The notes beneath the pieces are model-generated. The model saw nothing but the letters and a program-made list of their open reading frames with translations. It was not told where the DNA came from and did no database searches. Shown piece after piece: positions 28,642 through 38,502 of a stretch of DNA of 64,000 nucleotides. How positions within the stretch are numbered: the stretch's first letter is position 1; every line of letters starts with the position of its first letter. Position numbers and translations under genes: made by a program. The stretch lies in the NCBI GenBank assembly GCA_902798585.1, contig CADBXF010000016.1, positions 124,001 to 188,000 on the forward strand, written 5' to 3'. The stretch comes from an uncultured Lachnospiraceae bacterium (GTDB taxonomy: Bacteria; Bacillota; Clostridia; Lachnospirales; Lachnospiraceae).

Positions 28642-30019
28642 TTCCGTTTTCCCCCTTCTTCGTCCGCAGCGGGCAGGTGCCCGTCATCTCCGCCGAAAAA
28701 TCGCGCCTCTTCCGGCATGCTTCGCTGTTCCAGATGGATTCCCACGAGTCGCTGAGAATGTTTCCGAGTACTGCGTCCGAGAGCCAGCTCTGGCACGGAA
28801 CCGCATTGCCGCCCGGCGTGATTGCCATATTGCTTAAGCATGCGCCGCAGGTCGGCGTCGTGAGACCGAGTTCGCTGCAGTATTCATCCTCAACCCAGCC
28901 GGGCGAGGTGAAACTGATTTCCATCGCATTTTCCGCGCAAAATGCAGCCGCATCGCGGAGCACTTTCTTAATCTCCTCCGTGGTCAGCTGAAGATTTTCC
29001 GACTCCTCTTTTCGCGCGTTGCCCGTGGTAATCAGACCCGAACAGGTCACGAAGGTGACGCCGAGCTCATGCAGATACGAAAGCGTCGAAACAAAGTCGC
29101 GGTTCAGGGTGCAGAGCGGCGTGTTGACGCTCACGCTCAGCCCCGCAGCCAGCGCGTTGCGGATTCCCGCAGCCGTATCGTCGAAGCGCTTCGCGCCGAC
29201 AAGCCGGTTGTGAATCTCTGCGTCGCTCGAATAAAAGGTGATCTGCACACTGTCGAGCTCCGCCTTGCGAAGGCTCGCGCAATACTCGGGCGTGAGTTTG
29301 ATTCCGTTGGTGTTCAGGCGGGTGATAAACCATCTCGCATATCCGATCAGCTCCGCAAGGTCGTCGCGCATCGTCGGCTCGCCGCCGGTAAATGTCACCT
29401 GCGGGATACCGATTTCCCTGCAGCGGTCGAGAATCTTCTTCCACTCCTCCGTGCCGAGCTCCGCCTCCGAGGACTGCTCCTGGCCTGCGGCGTAGCAATG
29501 GACACACTGCTGGTTGCAGTGCCATTTTCCGTCTCTTGTCATCGCGCTCACCATCAGGTCCATGCGATGCGGCGCGCGCATAAACGGCGCATAGTCCCCG
29601 AGGCTCATCCATGCAATCTCCTCGGTGACCTCCTCCCCGCAGGCAATCTGCCGAAAGGTGTTCATAATCCGAAACGCATCCTTGCGGAAGCGCTTCTTCC
29701 GGACGAAGGGATAGATTTTGCTCATGGTGCGGGCAGTGCCGTCGAGAATCTTCGCAACATCCTCCTCCGTGACCTCGCGGCCGCTGTACACATTGATCTG
29801 CTCAATCAGCTCCGTAAGCAAAATGCTCCAGCCGACATTGAGCGGAACGATATGCTGTCCGTTGAGGATGACTACGCTCGCGCCGATCTCCCCGTCCGAA
29901 ATCTCCGGCGGGACCAGATGAATCCGCACGACGCCCGGCCCCTCGGGATTGAGTGTCGTGTGGTGAACCTCCGTAAAATGCTGCTCCGCGTACCTGCGCA
30001 CGCGCTTTGACTGTTTCAT
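28634..30019 (-). CDS. Radical SAM/SPASM-type protein, possible peptide-modifying enzyme
   Basis: The 461-residue protein has a radical SAM core with the cluster motif CNQQCVHC at 168-175, VTFTGGEPTMRDDL (GGE motif) and RLNTNGIKL. It ends in a Cys-containing SPASM-like region (CGACLSNMAITPGGNAVPCQ then CRKRRDF...GTCPLR). The N-terminal 160 residues include a small segment (VVILNGQHIVPLNVG, then GREVTEEDVAKIL) that could be a PqqD-like peptide-recognition element; this is inference. GGGAGG precedes the ATG at 30019. It overlaps by 8 bp the gene for the Cys/Ala-tailed membrane protein, its probable partner. Confidence 0.85.
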   Translation of the reverse strand: MKQSKRVRRYAEQHFTEVHHTTLNPEGPGVVRIHLVPPEISDGEIGASVVILNGQHIVPLNVGWSILLTELIEQINVYSGREVTEEDVAKILDGTARTMSKIYPFVRKKRFRKDAFRIMNTFRQIACGEEVTEEIAWMSLGDYAPFMRAPHRMDLMVSAMTRDGKWHCNQQCVHCYAAGQEQSSEAELGTEEWKKILDRCREIGIPQVTFTGGEPTMRDDLAELIGYARWFITRLNTNGIKLTPEYCASLRKAELDSVQITFYSSDAEIHNRLVGAKRFDDTAAGIRNALAAGLSVSVNTPLCTLNRDFVSTLSYLHELGVTFVTCSGLITTGNARKEESENLQLTTEEIKKVLRDAAAFCAENAMEISFTSPGWVEDEYCSELGLTTPTCGACLSNMAITPGGNAVPCQSWLSDAVLGNILSDSWESIWNSEACRKRRDFSAEMTGTCPLRTKKGENGNE

Positions 30020-30101
30020 GCTCTTCCTCCCGAATAACGCTGTTTCGCTGTTCCTCCGCTGCGGAAAGCCTTCCGGCAACTGCCGCCGGCAGGATTGTCT
30101 C

Positions 30102-31070
30102 TCATGATTCCGCCGCCGAAAGCCATTCGCCGATCAACCCCGAAAGGCCTTCGTAGGTGGCGATTTCATTGGCCGCGCGCCGCAGACCCGCCGAGCCGCG
30201 CCGCCCCGAAAAATACCACGCCACATGGCTTCGCATCTCCTTCATCGCGATGCTCTCGCCCTTGAATTCGCACGCCATGCGCGCATGCCGAAGCACGGTT
30301 TCGCACAGCTCCCGGTCCGTCGGTTTGGGCAGAACCGTCCCGTCCGCAAGGTACGCTTTGCACTGCGCGAAAATCCACGGATTCCCACGCGCCGCGCGCG
30401 CAATCATCACGCCGTCGCAACCGGTCTCGAGCAGCATTTTCCGCGCGTCCTCCGCGCTCGCCACATCGCCGCTTCCGACCACCGGTACGGAAACCGCCTC
30501 CTTCACGCGCCGGATGCAGCCCCAGTCCGATTTGCCGGCGTAATACTCTTCGCGAAGCCGGCCGTGCACGGCAATCATCGCCGCTCCGCCGTCCTCCGCG
30601 GCCTTCGCAACCTCGACGGCCTGCTCGCGCCCGAAGCCCTTGCGGATTTTCACCGTGACGGGCTTTCGCTGCGACTTAACCATCGCGGACACGATTTTGT
30701 AAACCAGCGCGGGATCCTTCATCAGCGCCGAGCCCTCGCCGTTGTTTACCACCTTCGGCACCGGACAACCCATGTTGACATCGACGAAGGCGAACGGTTT
30801 ATCCTCCAAGACCTTCGCCTGCTCCGAGAGAATCGCCGGGTCGGCTCCGAAGAGCTGCAGCCCGATCGGCGCCTCGCCGGGGTCGGTCGCGATCAATTCC
30901 GCGGTGTTCGGATTCCGGTACATCACGCCCTTGGCGCTGACCATCTCCGTATATAAAAGTCCCGCCCCCTGCTCTTTGCAAAGGAGGCGGAACGGCATGT
31001 CCGTCACGCCTGCCATCGGTCCGAGTAAGAGCGGTACTTTCACCTCCGTCTCTCCGATAAAAAAGCCCAC
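30102..31070 (-). CDS. dusB: tRNA-dihydrouridine synthase (DusB-like)
   Basis: This 322-residue FMN enzyme reduces uridines in the tRNA D-loop. The N-terminal barrel start (VPLLLGPMAGVTDMPFR), LQLFGADP and the active-site Cys motif VNMGCPVPKVVNNGEGSAL are all present. A GTG at 31070 is used, with AAAGGA 6-7 nt upstream; the gene follows coaX by 24 nt. In many Firmicutes a dus gene lies next to a pantothenate kinase gene, as here. Confidence 0.93.
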   Translation of the reverse strand: MGFFIGETEVKVPLLLGPMAGVTDMPFRLLCKEQGAGLLYTEMVSAKGVMYRNPNTAELIATDPGEAPIGLQLFGADPAILSEQAKVLEDKPFAFVDVNMGCPVPKVVNNGEGSALMKDPALVYKIVSAMVKSQRKPVTVKIRKGFGREQAVEVAKAAEDGGAAMIAVHGRLREEYYAGKSDWGCIRRVKEAVSVPVVGSGDVASAEDARKMLLETGCDGVMIARAARGNPWIFAQCKAYLADGTVLPKPTDRELCETVLRHARMACEFKGESIAMKEMRSHVAWYFSGRRGSAGLRRAANEIATYEGLSGLIGEWLSAAES

Positions 31071-31094
31071 GAAGCTATCCTTTCCGAGCGTGCG

Positions 31095-31904
31095 CTACCG
31101 GCGCCGCTTCTGTTTCTCATAGATAATCTGCAGACCGCGAAGCGTCAGATCCGCGTCGTAGACGTCAATGCTGTCGGTCTCCGCGGAGATAATGCGCCCG
31201 AGTCCGCCGGTCGCAATCACCTTCATCTGCGCAAGCCCCGCAGCCTCCTTCACCTTGCGAATCATATACTCCGTCTGCCCGATGCAGCCGTAAATCAGTC
31301 CTGCCTGCATGCTGGTTACGGTGTCCGTCGCGAGGATGGTCGAGGGCATCTCAATACCGATCTCCGGCAGCTTGGCGGCCTCGTTCCACAAGGCGTTCGC
31401 GCAGATGCGAATGCCGGGGCTCGTGATGCCGCAGGAAAGCGTTCCGTCCGCAAGCACGAGATCGTAGGTCGTCGCGGTTCCGAAGTCAATCACCATAATC
31501 GGCGTCTTCTCCGGACGGCCGTAAAGCTCATACCCGGCGACCGCATCCACCACACGGTCCGCGCCCATCTCGAGCGGGTTGGCCATGTTGATGCGGATTC
31601 CGGTCTTCATGCCGGCGCCGACCGTGATCGGCGTATGGTGAAGATACTTGATCACGCCGGAGTTCAGAGAGTGCATGATTCCGGGCACAACGGACGCCAC
31701 GATGACGCCGCAGAGCTGCTCCGGCATCACATCGCGCTCCGCCAGAAGATTTTTAATCCAGATGCCGAACTCGTCCGAAGTCCGGGGAAGCTTTGTCGTC
31801 ATGCGGAAGGTTCCGATAATCTCGCTCCCGCGGAAAATGCCGAATGTCAGATTGGTGTTTCCGACATCGATTGCCAGCAGATAATTGTTCGCTGTCTCTT
31901 TCAT
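31095..31904 (-). CDS. coaX: Type III pantothenate kinase
   Basis: The 269-residue ASKHA-fold kinase phosphorylates pantothenate, the first step of coenzyme A synthesis. The phosphate-binding [10 protein letters not shown], the MGADRVVDA motif and the [10 protein letters not shown] block identify the CoaX family. The start at 31904 follows GGAGGAATGAG, which also contains the stop codon of the upstream gene one base earlier, so the two are translated together. Confidence 0.95.
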   Translation of the reverse strand: MKETANNYLLAIDVGNTNLTFGIFRGSEIIGTFRMTTKLPRTSDEFGIWIKNLLAERDVMPEQLCGVIVASVVPGIMHSLNSGVIKYLHHTPITVGAGMKTGIRINMANPLEMGADRVVDAVAGYELYGRPEKTPIMVIDFGTATTYDLVLADGTLSCGITSPGIRICANALWNEAAKLPEIGIEMPSTILATDTVTSMQAGLIYGCIGQTEYMIRKVKEAAGLAQMKVIATGGLGRIISAETDSIDVYDADLTLRGLQIIYEKQKRRR

Positions 31905-31905
31905 C

Positions 31906-32262
31906 TCATTCCTCCGTCTCCCCGTCATCCTCGTCGCCCTCAAGCCCGAGGAAAAATACTTTTACATACATCTCAAGCGCTTCCAGAAGGTCGCGCTTCT
32001 CCTCGCGCAGCCGCTTTACCTCGAGACCGCTTCCGATGTCGTCGTACATCATGTCGCCCTCACGCGCTGTCGTGTGCAGCTCAAGCTCGCCGTTCTCGTC
32101 GAACTCGAGCGTCAAAACGCCGCCGACCTTCTCCGTGAACAGCACGCACATGATTTTGAGTTCCTTCTGAACCTCCGAAGGAAGCCCTTTGAAATCGTCG
32201 TTCAGATAATATTTCTTCTCGTAGGCATTGCTGCCGCACAAGACAATCCTGTCCTGGTACAT
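31906..32262 (-). CDS. Conserved clostridial protein of unknown function
   Basis: The 118-residue acidic, cytoplasmic protein starts [20 protein letters not shown], has a core around [20 protein letters not shown], and ends in a Glu/Asp-rich tail. It resembles a small family (perhaps DUF6145) seen in Lachnospiraceae, without known function. GGAGG precedes the ATG. It heads the operon with coaX, dusB and the radical SAM pair. Confidence 0.65.
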   Translation of the reverse strand: MYQDRIVLCGSNAYEKKYYLNDDFKGLPSEVQKELKIMCVLFTEKVGGVLTLEFDENGELELHTTAREGDMMYDDIGSGLEVKRLREEKRDLLEALEMYVKVFFLGLEGDEDDGETEE

Positions 32263-32281
32263 TTTCCGTCCTCCGCGCTAT

Positions 32282-32303
32282 CCATTCTACCGCAGTAGAA
32301 TGG
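32282..32303. terminator. Perfect 9-bp hairpin between argF and the downstream operon
   Basis: CCATTCTAC-CGCA-GTAGAATGG is followed on the plus strand by TTGTTTTTT and preceded on the minus strand by an A-run. As a terminator it would act on plus-strand transcripts; on the minus strand it would be a leader hairpin of the operon starting at 32262. Confidence 0.5.
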
Positions 32304-32343
32304 TTGTTTTTTCAGCTGTTTGCACTCTGTGAACCGCTGCCGC

Positions 32344-33357
32344 TTAGGCACGGTTGCCCGGCCACGGCTCCTCGGAGAGCGTCGCGTACATCACGGCCTT
32401 GATTGTGTGCATGCGGTTCTCCGCCTCGTCGAACACCTTGCTGTACGGAGACTCGAACACCTCGTCCGTAACTTCCATCTCGTTGATTCCGAAGCGCTCG
32501 CTGATGGCGCGCCCGATCTCCGTGTTGAGGTCGTGGAAACTCGGCAGGCAGTGAAGGAAAATCGCGCCGTCCGCCGCACGCTTCATGCAGTCCATCGTCA
32601 CGCGGTAAGGAAGGAGGTCGTTAATGCGCTCCTCCCAGATTTCGTCGGGCTCGCCCATCGACACCCAGACATCGGTCGAGATGACATCCGCGCCGGTCGT
32701 TCCGCTGACAACATCCTCCGTGAAGGTGAGCGTCGCGCCGGATTCTGCGGCGTATCCGCGGCAAATCTCGATAAGCTCCGCGTTCGGCCAGTACTTCTTC
32801 GGCGCACAGCATGTAAAATGAAGTCCCATCTTCGAGCAGGCAATCATCAGCGAGTTGCCGGTGTTGTAACGCGCGTCGCCCATGTAGGTGAGGCGGATTC
32901 CCGCAAGATGTCCGAAGTAATCGCGGATTGTGAGAAGGTCCGCGAGCATCTGTGTCGGATGGTATTCGTTGGTCAGACCGTTCCACACCGGAACGCCCGA
33001 ATAGCGGGCGAGATCCTCCACTATCTCCTGCCCGAAGCCGCGGTACTCGATGCCGTCGAACATGCGGCCGAGAACACGGGCGGTATCAGCGATGCTCTCC
33101 TTCTTGCCAATCTGCGAAGCCTTCGGATCGAGATAGGTCGCGCCCATGCCGAGATCGTAGGCCGCCACCTCGAACGAGCAGCGTGTTCTCGTGCTTGTCT
33201 TCTCAAAGATAAGCGCGATGTTCTTGCCCTCGCATCCGCTCACACGCACGCGCTTTCTCTTGCAATCGCGAAGCCAGTCCGCGATGTCGAGAAACTCCGC
33301 GATCTGATCCGGCGTAAAATCCTTCAGTGTCAAAAACGACTGTCCCTTGATATTCAT
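32344..33357 (-). CDS. argF: Ornithine carbamoyltransferase
   Basis: The 337-residue enzyme condenses ornithine and carbamoyl phosphate to citrulline. The carbamoyl-phosphate site (STRTRCSFE), [16 protein letters not shown] and the ornithine-binding HCLPSFHD are all present. GGAGG lies 9 nt before the ATG. Whether it serves synthesis or the arginine deiminase pathway cannot be decided here because no other arg or arc gene is adjacent. Confidence 0.96.
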   Translation of the reverse strand: MNIKGQSFLTLKDFTPDQIAEFLDIADWLRDCKRKRVRVSGCEGKNIALIFEKTSTRTRCSFEVAAYDLGMGATYLDPKASQIGKKESIADTARVLGRMFDGIEYRGFGQEIVEDLARYSGVPVWNGLTNEYHPTQMLADLLTIRDYFGHLAGIRLTYMGDARYNTGNSLMIACSKMGLHFTCCAPKKYWPNAELIEICRGYAAESGATLTFTEDVVSGTTGADVISTDVWVSMGEPDEIWEERINDLLPYRVTMDCMKRAADGAIFLHCLPSFHDLNTEIGRAISERFGINEMEVTDEVFESPYSKVFDEAENRMHTIKAVMYATLSEEPWPGNRA

Positions 33358-33489
33358 AGCAATTCACCTCCGACTCTGTTTCTTTCCGCAGATGCCTGCG
33401 GTTATTTTCCGTTTTTTATAATTTGAAAAACCGTTCCTCCCGCAGAGCTCCCACGAAAGGTTCCGAAGCCTGCGCCCCGAAAAACCGCA

Positions 33490-36168
33490 TCACGCCCGAT
33501 AGGTCTCGCGCGGTCCGAGGTAAGGCATTCTCTCCGTGTCCGAAACGCGGCGCAACACGAATTTCTGCATCACCATCCACGGGTCGACGGCCTTCACCGC
33601 AAGCTCGTTTAAGCCTCGTCGCAGGCGAACGGTCCGCTTCGCGGTTCGCGCGTTGTTCAGCACATCTTCGCACCATGCGCGATTAAAGCAGTCCCCGCCG
33701 CGGTAGCCCTCCGGAATCGTGTTCCAGACATCCCAGGCCGAGCCGTTTACGGCGAAGCCGCACCGGACATTTTCCCCGATGGTATACGGGTTGCCCGGGG
33801 AGAGAATCATCGAAAGCATATAGTCCTCTTCCTCCGGAACAAAGACGCGGAACCGAAGTGTCGGCGCCTCGCCGTCCAAAGCATACGACGCGGTGAACGG
33901 GAAACATTTTACGGCATCGCCCGCGCGTCCGGCCGCTTTCAAAATCATATACCGCGCGTCTCCTGCAGCCGTAAACTCCGCATGCGAAGCATCGATGCTC
34001 AGGCGGCGGTTGTCATCCGCAATCCAGGTTCCCGCGGGAACCGTCTCCCCGGTCTTCGCAAACCACGCAGGCTCCTTCGGCGCCTCGCGGTCCTCCGCTG
34101 TCAAAGTGATGTCGCAAAGCTGCAGGCGGTTCTCCGCGTCTGCCGCAAACTGCCGGAAGCTTCCCGTGCCCGGGACATACCGGCCGTCGGCGACCTCCGC
34201 AAGGCGATGCACCTCCGGCGCCTGCGAGCCCTCGTCGTTCCAGTTTACAAAAGTCAGATGCTTGCTGCTCATCATGCCGGACCATTTTCCGTGCGCCACC
34301 GCGTGGTACCGCAGCTGCAGGAACTCGTCCTCCGCGATGCGCTTTTCCGTGAAATCCGCCCACCGGTCGGCCGCAGCGTCGCCGCCTGCCAAAAGCGCCT
34401 CGTTGATTGCAGCGCCGATCTGCATCTGCAGCACATTCATCGACGCCGTCGCCGGAAAATAAACCAGCTCGAAGAAGGCGTCCCTGTATTTCTCATCTGC
34501 CGCGTAAAGAAGTCGCTCCGCCGTGTCGCGAACCTCGGCGGCGTGCGCGAGCATCCATGCGGCTTCCTTTTCCTCGCGGATTGCATACACGGAAGGATTT
34601 AACGCCTCGGGACGACGGATGCCGTTGATTGCGGTGTATGCGGAGAGCACCATCTGCGTGTCCGCAAGATCTCTCTCCCGCGTCTCCGCCGCAAACGCCC
34701 CGCCAAACTGCTGCTCCGTCCACGCCGCAAGATACCGTCCGGTCTCGTTCGGGTGGTTCACGCCGTACCGGTCGTAATCGTACGCAAGGTCCATAAAATA
34801 GGAAAGCGGCAGCTCCTGCGGCTTCAAATCGCCGACATTGACGACCCACAGATCCCGGATGCCGCACTCATATGCCTGCGTCATCTGCTCCCAGATCTTC
34901 GGGAGCGGCGTCGAGTTCACCCACTCATACGAAATCGGGCCGCCGTGGTAATCAAAATGGTAATACATGCCGAACCCGCCGCGGTGCGCCTTCATCGCCT
35001 CCGTCGGGAGTGTTCGCATGTTGCCGTAGTTGTCTTCGCACAGAAGGAGAATGACATCCTCAAGCTCCTCCCATCCGAGCATTCCGGGTTCGGTCGCGGA
35101 ACCGTAGTAGTACGCTTCCACTTCCTTATACAATGCAAGCATCTGCGGAACCTTCGAAAGATCGGGGTTCACATGCTTTGCAATCAGTTTTCGCTGTTCG
35201 ACAATGATATCCTTGAGGAGGTTGATATTTTCCGTCAGCGTCGCATCCGGTCCGAGCATCGAGGAGTCCCGCTCCCCGCGCATTCCGATGGTGATGATCG
35301 ACGCGAGATGACCGCTCCGCTTAAGGCCGTCCTCCCAGTACCGCAGAAGTCCTTCGCGGTTGGTGTAGTAGTTCCACGCGCTTCCGTACGGCGTGTCGTC
35401 GCCCTTCACAAGATCCCACTCCTCGCTCGCGCGCAGGCAGGGCTCGTGATGCGAGGTTCCCATGACCACGCCGAGCTCATCGGCGAGCTCCGCGCTCGCA
35501 AGCCCCGGTCCGTCCAGCGGAAACGACGAGGACCACATCGCCGGCCACAGATAGTTTCCGTTCAGGCGCAGCAGCAGGAGAAACACCTGCTCATACATCT
35601 TCGCGGTAAAGCCGCCGTAATGCTTCGTCGTCCAGGTTCCGAACGACGGCCATTCGTCGTTAATGAAAAATCCGCGGTATTTTACCGAGGGCTCCCTCGA
35701 AATTCCGAACACCGCTGCCGGAACAGACACCTCTTCGCGGTGCACCGGCGGCACATCCGCCCACCAGATCCACGGCGAGACGCCGATTTCCCGGCTGATG
35801 CGGAACATTCCGTAGATTGTGCCGAGCTTGTCGCTTCCGCAGACAACAAGCGTGTCATCTCCTTCGTCCGGCCAGTTCTCTCTTCGGAAAATGCGGTACA
35901 CTTCGCGCTTTCCCGAAATCTCCGAACACTCCCCAAGCTCGTCCGCCAAGCGCGACGCTCCGAGCGTCATAACCGCAATCCTTCGGCGTCCGCCTCCGTT
36001 GCTTCCGATTTCCGCCGGCGTTCCGCAGGCCGGGGTCTTCCCCGTCACCGCGGCGATATCCCGTGCAAACACCTTCGCAACGCGCTTTACGCCCGCGAGT
36101 GCGCATTCCTCATAGACAATGTCTGCGGAAATGCCGTCACCGACGAGCAACCAGTCTGTTTCACCCAT
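33490..36168 (-). CDS. Glycoside hydrolase family 115, xylan alpha-glucuronidase-like
   Basis: This 892-residue enzyme matches GH115, which removes (4-O-methyl)glucuronic acid side chains from xylan. Family-typical stretches include YRGFFINDEWPSFGTWTTKH, RLNGNYLWPAMW, GTSHHEPCLRASEEW, the LLCEDNYGNMR block and GMYYHFDYHGGPISYEW. No signal peptide is seen, so it probably acts intracellularly on imported oligosaccharides. It lies 67 nt downstream of truA. With GH39 and GH43 elsewhere in the window it supports glucuronoxylan degradation. Confidence 0.93.
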   Translation of the reverse strand: MGETDWLLVGDGISADIVYEECALAGVKRVAKVFARDIAAVTGKTPACGTPAEIGSNGGGRRRIAVMTLGASRLADELGECSEISGKREVYRIFRRENWPDEGDDTLVVCGSDKLGTIYGMFRISREIGVSPWIWWADVPPVHREEVSVPAAVFGISREPSVKYRGFFINDEWPSFGTWTTKHYGGFTAKMYEQVFLLLLRLNGNYLWPAMWSSSFPLDGPGLASAELADELGVVMGTSHHEPCLRASEEWDLVKGDDTPYGSAWNYYTNREGLLRYWEDGLKRSGHLASIITIGMRGERDSSMLGPDATLTENINLLKDIIVEQRKLIAKHVNPDLSKVPQMLALYKEVEAYYYGSATEPGMLGWEELEDVILLLCEDNYGNMRTLPTEAMKAHRGGFGMYYHFDYHGGPISYEWVNSTPLPKIWEQMTQAYECGIRDLWVVNVGDLKPQELPLSYFMDLAYDYDRYGVNHPNETGRYLAAWTEQQFGGAFAAETRERDLADTQMVLSAYTAINGIRRPEALNPSVYAIREEKEAAWMLAHAAEVRDTAERLLYAADEKYRDAFFELVYFPATASMNVLQMQIGAAINEALLAGGDAAADRWADFTEKRIAEDEFLQLRYHAVAHGKWSGMMSSKHLTFVNWNDEGSQAPEVHRLAEVADGRYVPGTGSFRQFAADAENRLQLCDITLTAEDREAPKEPAWFAKTGETVPAGTWIADDNRRLSIDASHAEFTAAGDARYMILKAAGRAGDAVKCFPFTASYALDGEAPTLRFRVFVPEEEDYMLSMILSPGNPYTIGENVRCGFAVNGSAWDVWNTIPEGYRGGDCFNRAWCEDVLNNARTAKRTVRLRRGLNELAVKAVDPWMVMQKFVLRRVSDTERMPYLGPRETYRA

Positions 36169-36235
36169 AGTCCGTACCCCTTGCGTATATACTTTCGAAG
36201 CGCCGATTGCGCCCCGTCAACCGGGTTCGTCCCGG

Positions 36236-37003
36236 TCAATATTCAACCTTCCAAAGCGTCAGCCCGTGCGCCGGCGCAGTGGGCCCCGCAGCCTCGCGGT
36301 CCCGCGCTTCGAGAATCCGAAGCATATCCTCCGGTTTGCGCTTTCCCTCGCCGACCTCAAGCAGAGTTCCGACCAGAATGCGCACCATGTTTTGCAAAAA
36401 ACCGTTGCCGGTGAAGGAGAGCAGCAGCCCCTCGTACTCCGCCTCGCCGAGCGTCTCCGTCACCTCGTCGATTGTTATCGACTGAATCGTCCGCACGCAG
36501 GATTTCTTAAAATGCCGGTTTCCGCAGAAGCTCGTAAAATCGTGCTCCCCGCAGAGCAGCTCCGCCGCCTTTCGCATCGCCCCGACATCGAGCGTCTCCG
36601 GAAGATACAGAAGCTCCCTCCGCGAGAATACCGGCCGGAGATACCCCGTGCAAATCCGGTAGCGGTAGGTCTTCGATTTTGCGTTGAGCCGTGCATGAAA
36701 GCGGGCGTCCGCAATCGCGGCGTCGGTCACGGCGATGTCCTTCGGAAGATAACGGTTCATGAGCTCGAGAATCTTCCCCGGACCGTACGGCGTGCTGACC
36801 GTAAAATTGGCGACCTGTCCGACGGCGTGAACCCCGGCGTCCGTGCGTCCGGAACCGTTCACTTCAATCGGCTGTTCGAACAACTTGGAGAGCATCTCCT
36901 CAAGCCGCCCCTGAATCGTATTTTCGGTATTTCCCTGCTTCTGCCAGCCGTCGTACCGGCTGCCGTCATACTGCAGGGTAACCCGTATATTTTTACTGCT
37001 CAT
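36236..37003 (-). CDS. truA: tRNA pseudouridine synthase A
   Basis: This 255-residue enzyme isomerises uridines 38-40 of the tRNA anticodon stem-loop. The catalytic motif GRTDAGVHA is intact and the N-terminus has the typical YDGSRYDGWQKQGN block. Length fits the family. It lies 45 nt downstream of the repeat-containing membrane-protein gene. Confidence 0.96.
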   Translation of the reverse strand: MSSKNIRVTLQYDGSRYDGWQKQGNTENTIQGRLEEMLSKLFEQPIEVNGSGRTDAGVHAVGQVANFTVSTPYGPGKILELMNRYLPKDIAVTDAAIADARFHARLNAKSKTYRYRICTGYLRPVFSRRELLYLPETLDVGAMRKAAELLCGEHDFTSFCGNRHFKKSCVRTIQSITIDEVTETLGEAEYEGLLLSFTGNGFLQNMVRILVGTLLEVGEGKRKPEDMLRILEARDREAAGPTAPAHGLTLWKVEY

Positions 37004-37048
37004 AATTCACTCTCTGTGCAAAAATCCGGAAAATCACGCGGGCGGATA

Positions 37049-38263
37049 TCACTCCGCATTTCCGCCGTTTCCGCCGTCCTGGCCGCCGCCCTGGTTCGGG
37101 TCCTCACTGCTTTGACCGCCCTGGTTGCCCTGACCCTGATTGGGATCTTCGCCGCCCTGGCTGCCCTGACCCTGATTGGGGTCTTCGCCGCCCTGGCTGC
37201 CCTGGCCCTGATTGGGGTCTTCGCCGCCCTGGTTACCCTGGCCCTGATTGGGATCTTCGCCGCCCTGGCTGCCCTGACCCTGATTCGGGTCTTCGCCGCC
37301 CTGGTTGCCCTGGCCCTGGTTCGGGTCCTCGCCGCCCTGGCCGCCCTGGCCCTGGTTCGGGTCCTCGCCGCCCTGGCCGCCCTGACCCTGATTCGGGTCT
37401 TCGCCGCCCTGGTTACCCTGGCCCTGATTGGGATCTTCGCCGCCCTGGCCGCCGTTCGGATCCGGCGTCGGAGATGCACCGTCCGGAATCTTCGTCAGCT
37501 CCGGAGTAACCGTGTCCGTCGGAACCGGAATATCCGTGGGCGTCAAATCGGGATCCACCGTCGGCGTCGGCGTGTCAGTCGGCGTTACGGTCGTCACCTG
37601 CATCGGCGTCGGCGTCGCCGTCGCGCGTCCCTGCTCGGAATCCGGCTGCTTGTAGCCCGGAGTCGGCGTCAGTCCGACCGTAGGCGTTGCCGTCGCTTCC
37701 GGCGAGGGCGTCAGCGTCTCCGTCGGTGTCGCTATGGGTGCGTAGAACATGGTCGGCGAGGCAGCCGGCGTCGGTGTCGTTGCCGCCTTTTCGCCGCCCT
37801 CCGGAATCATCACAATCATAATCAAAAATACCGTGAGCACCAGCGCGAGACCCGCGATTATCGCGACCGTCCGGCTTCGGAAAATCCACGGCGAATTGTC
37901 GTCTTCATCGCGCAAAATGCGGCTTGCCCACGCGCTGATTCGCTCCTTCCAGACCGCTGCCGCGCTCTTTGCGCCGGAAGGTTTCCGCCTTGCGGTACCG
38001 GTCTTTCGGGCAACGCGGCCGGGAATCGGCCTCGTCTCGCTCAGCTCATCGATTGCATCCGAATCGCCTTCCCCGGAGTCCTCTCCGTATGTCTCCTCAT
38101 AATTCTCATCGTAACCGTCATCTTCGATGTCGTCCTCTTCCGACATCCCGGAGGCATCCTCCGACTCTTCGGCCAGCTCCTTCCGGCGCTGCTCCGTGTC
38201 ATCGTATTCGTGCTCTGCTATCTCCTCCGGATTCTCATCCAAAATGTCATCGATTGATGCCAT
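37049..38263 (-). CDS. Membrane protein with acidic cytoplasmic domain and Thr-Pro plus 12-residue repeat tail
   Basis: The 404-residue product starts at the ATG at 38263 (AGGAGG upstream). It has a very acidic cytoplasmic segment (about 1-75) and a basic stretch, then one transmembrane helix (TVAIIAGLALVLTVFLIMIV). The external region consists of a TPTP-type linker of about 120 residues followed by nine copies, plus a degenerate tenth, of a 12-residue repeat GGEDPNQGQG(N/S/G)Q. No enzymatic domain is seen. It is likely a wall-spanning or surface stalk protein. The repeat tract is a candidate for length variation. Confidence 0.6.
   Translation of the reverse strand: MASIDDILDENPEEIAEHEYDDTEQRRKELAEESEDASGMSEEDDIEDDGYDENYEETYGEDSGEGDSDAIDELSETRPIPGRVARKTGTARRKPSGAKSAAAVWKERISAWASRILRDEDDNSPWIFRSRTVAIIAGLALVLTVFLIMIVMIPEGGEKAATTPTPAASPTMFYAPIATPTETLTPSPEATATPTVGLTPTPGYKQPDSEQGRATATPTPMQVTTVTPTDTPTPTVDPDLTPTDIPVPTDTVTPELTKIPDGASPTPDPNGGQGGEDPNQGQGNQGGEDPNQGQGGQGGEDPNQGQGGQGGEDPNQGQGNQGGEDPNQGQGSQGGEDPNQGQGNQGGEDPNQGQGSQGGEDPNQGQGSQGGEDPNQGQGNQGGQSSEDPNQGGGQDGGNGGNAE
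37105..37450. repeat. 36-bp minisatellite within a coding sequence
   Basis: Nine near-identical 36-bp units, plus a degenerate one, encode GGEDPNQGQGxQ repeats. Units differ mainly at the codon for residue 11 (Asn, Ser or Gly) and at synonymous positions, suggesting duplication followed by drift. Unit length is a multiple of three, so copy changes keep the frame. Confidence 0.9.
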
Positions 38264-38445
38264 GTTTTCCTCCTGTATCGCACCGTACCCCGCCTTCCGC
38301 GGCGAAAGGGAACACTTTTGCATAATATCACAGATTAAGAGTATACCACATTTTCCGCATCAACACAAGAAAAACAAATCCCCGGCGACGATGCGCCGCA
38401 CGCTCCGGACCGCCCTGTTTTTCTGTGTAAAAAATATGAATTTAC

Positions 38446-38474
38446 TTGCTACTTCGCCCGCGTGACGATATAAT
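38446..38474 (+). promoter_or_regulatory. Promoter of the VTC/DUF4956/CotH cluster
   Basis: TTGCTA (38446-38451) and perfect TATAAT (38469-38474) are 17 bp apart, about 29 nt upstream of the VTC gene, in the 239-bp gap between divergent genes. Confidence 0.7.
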
Positions 38475-38502
38475 TACGGAAGTTAAGAAAGGAGTCGTCC
38501 GT

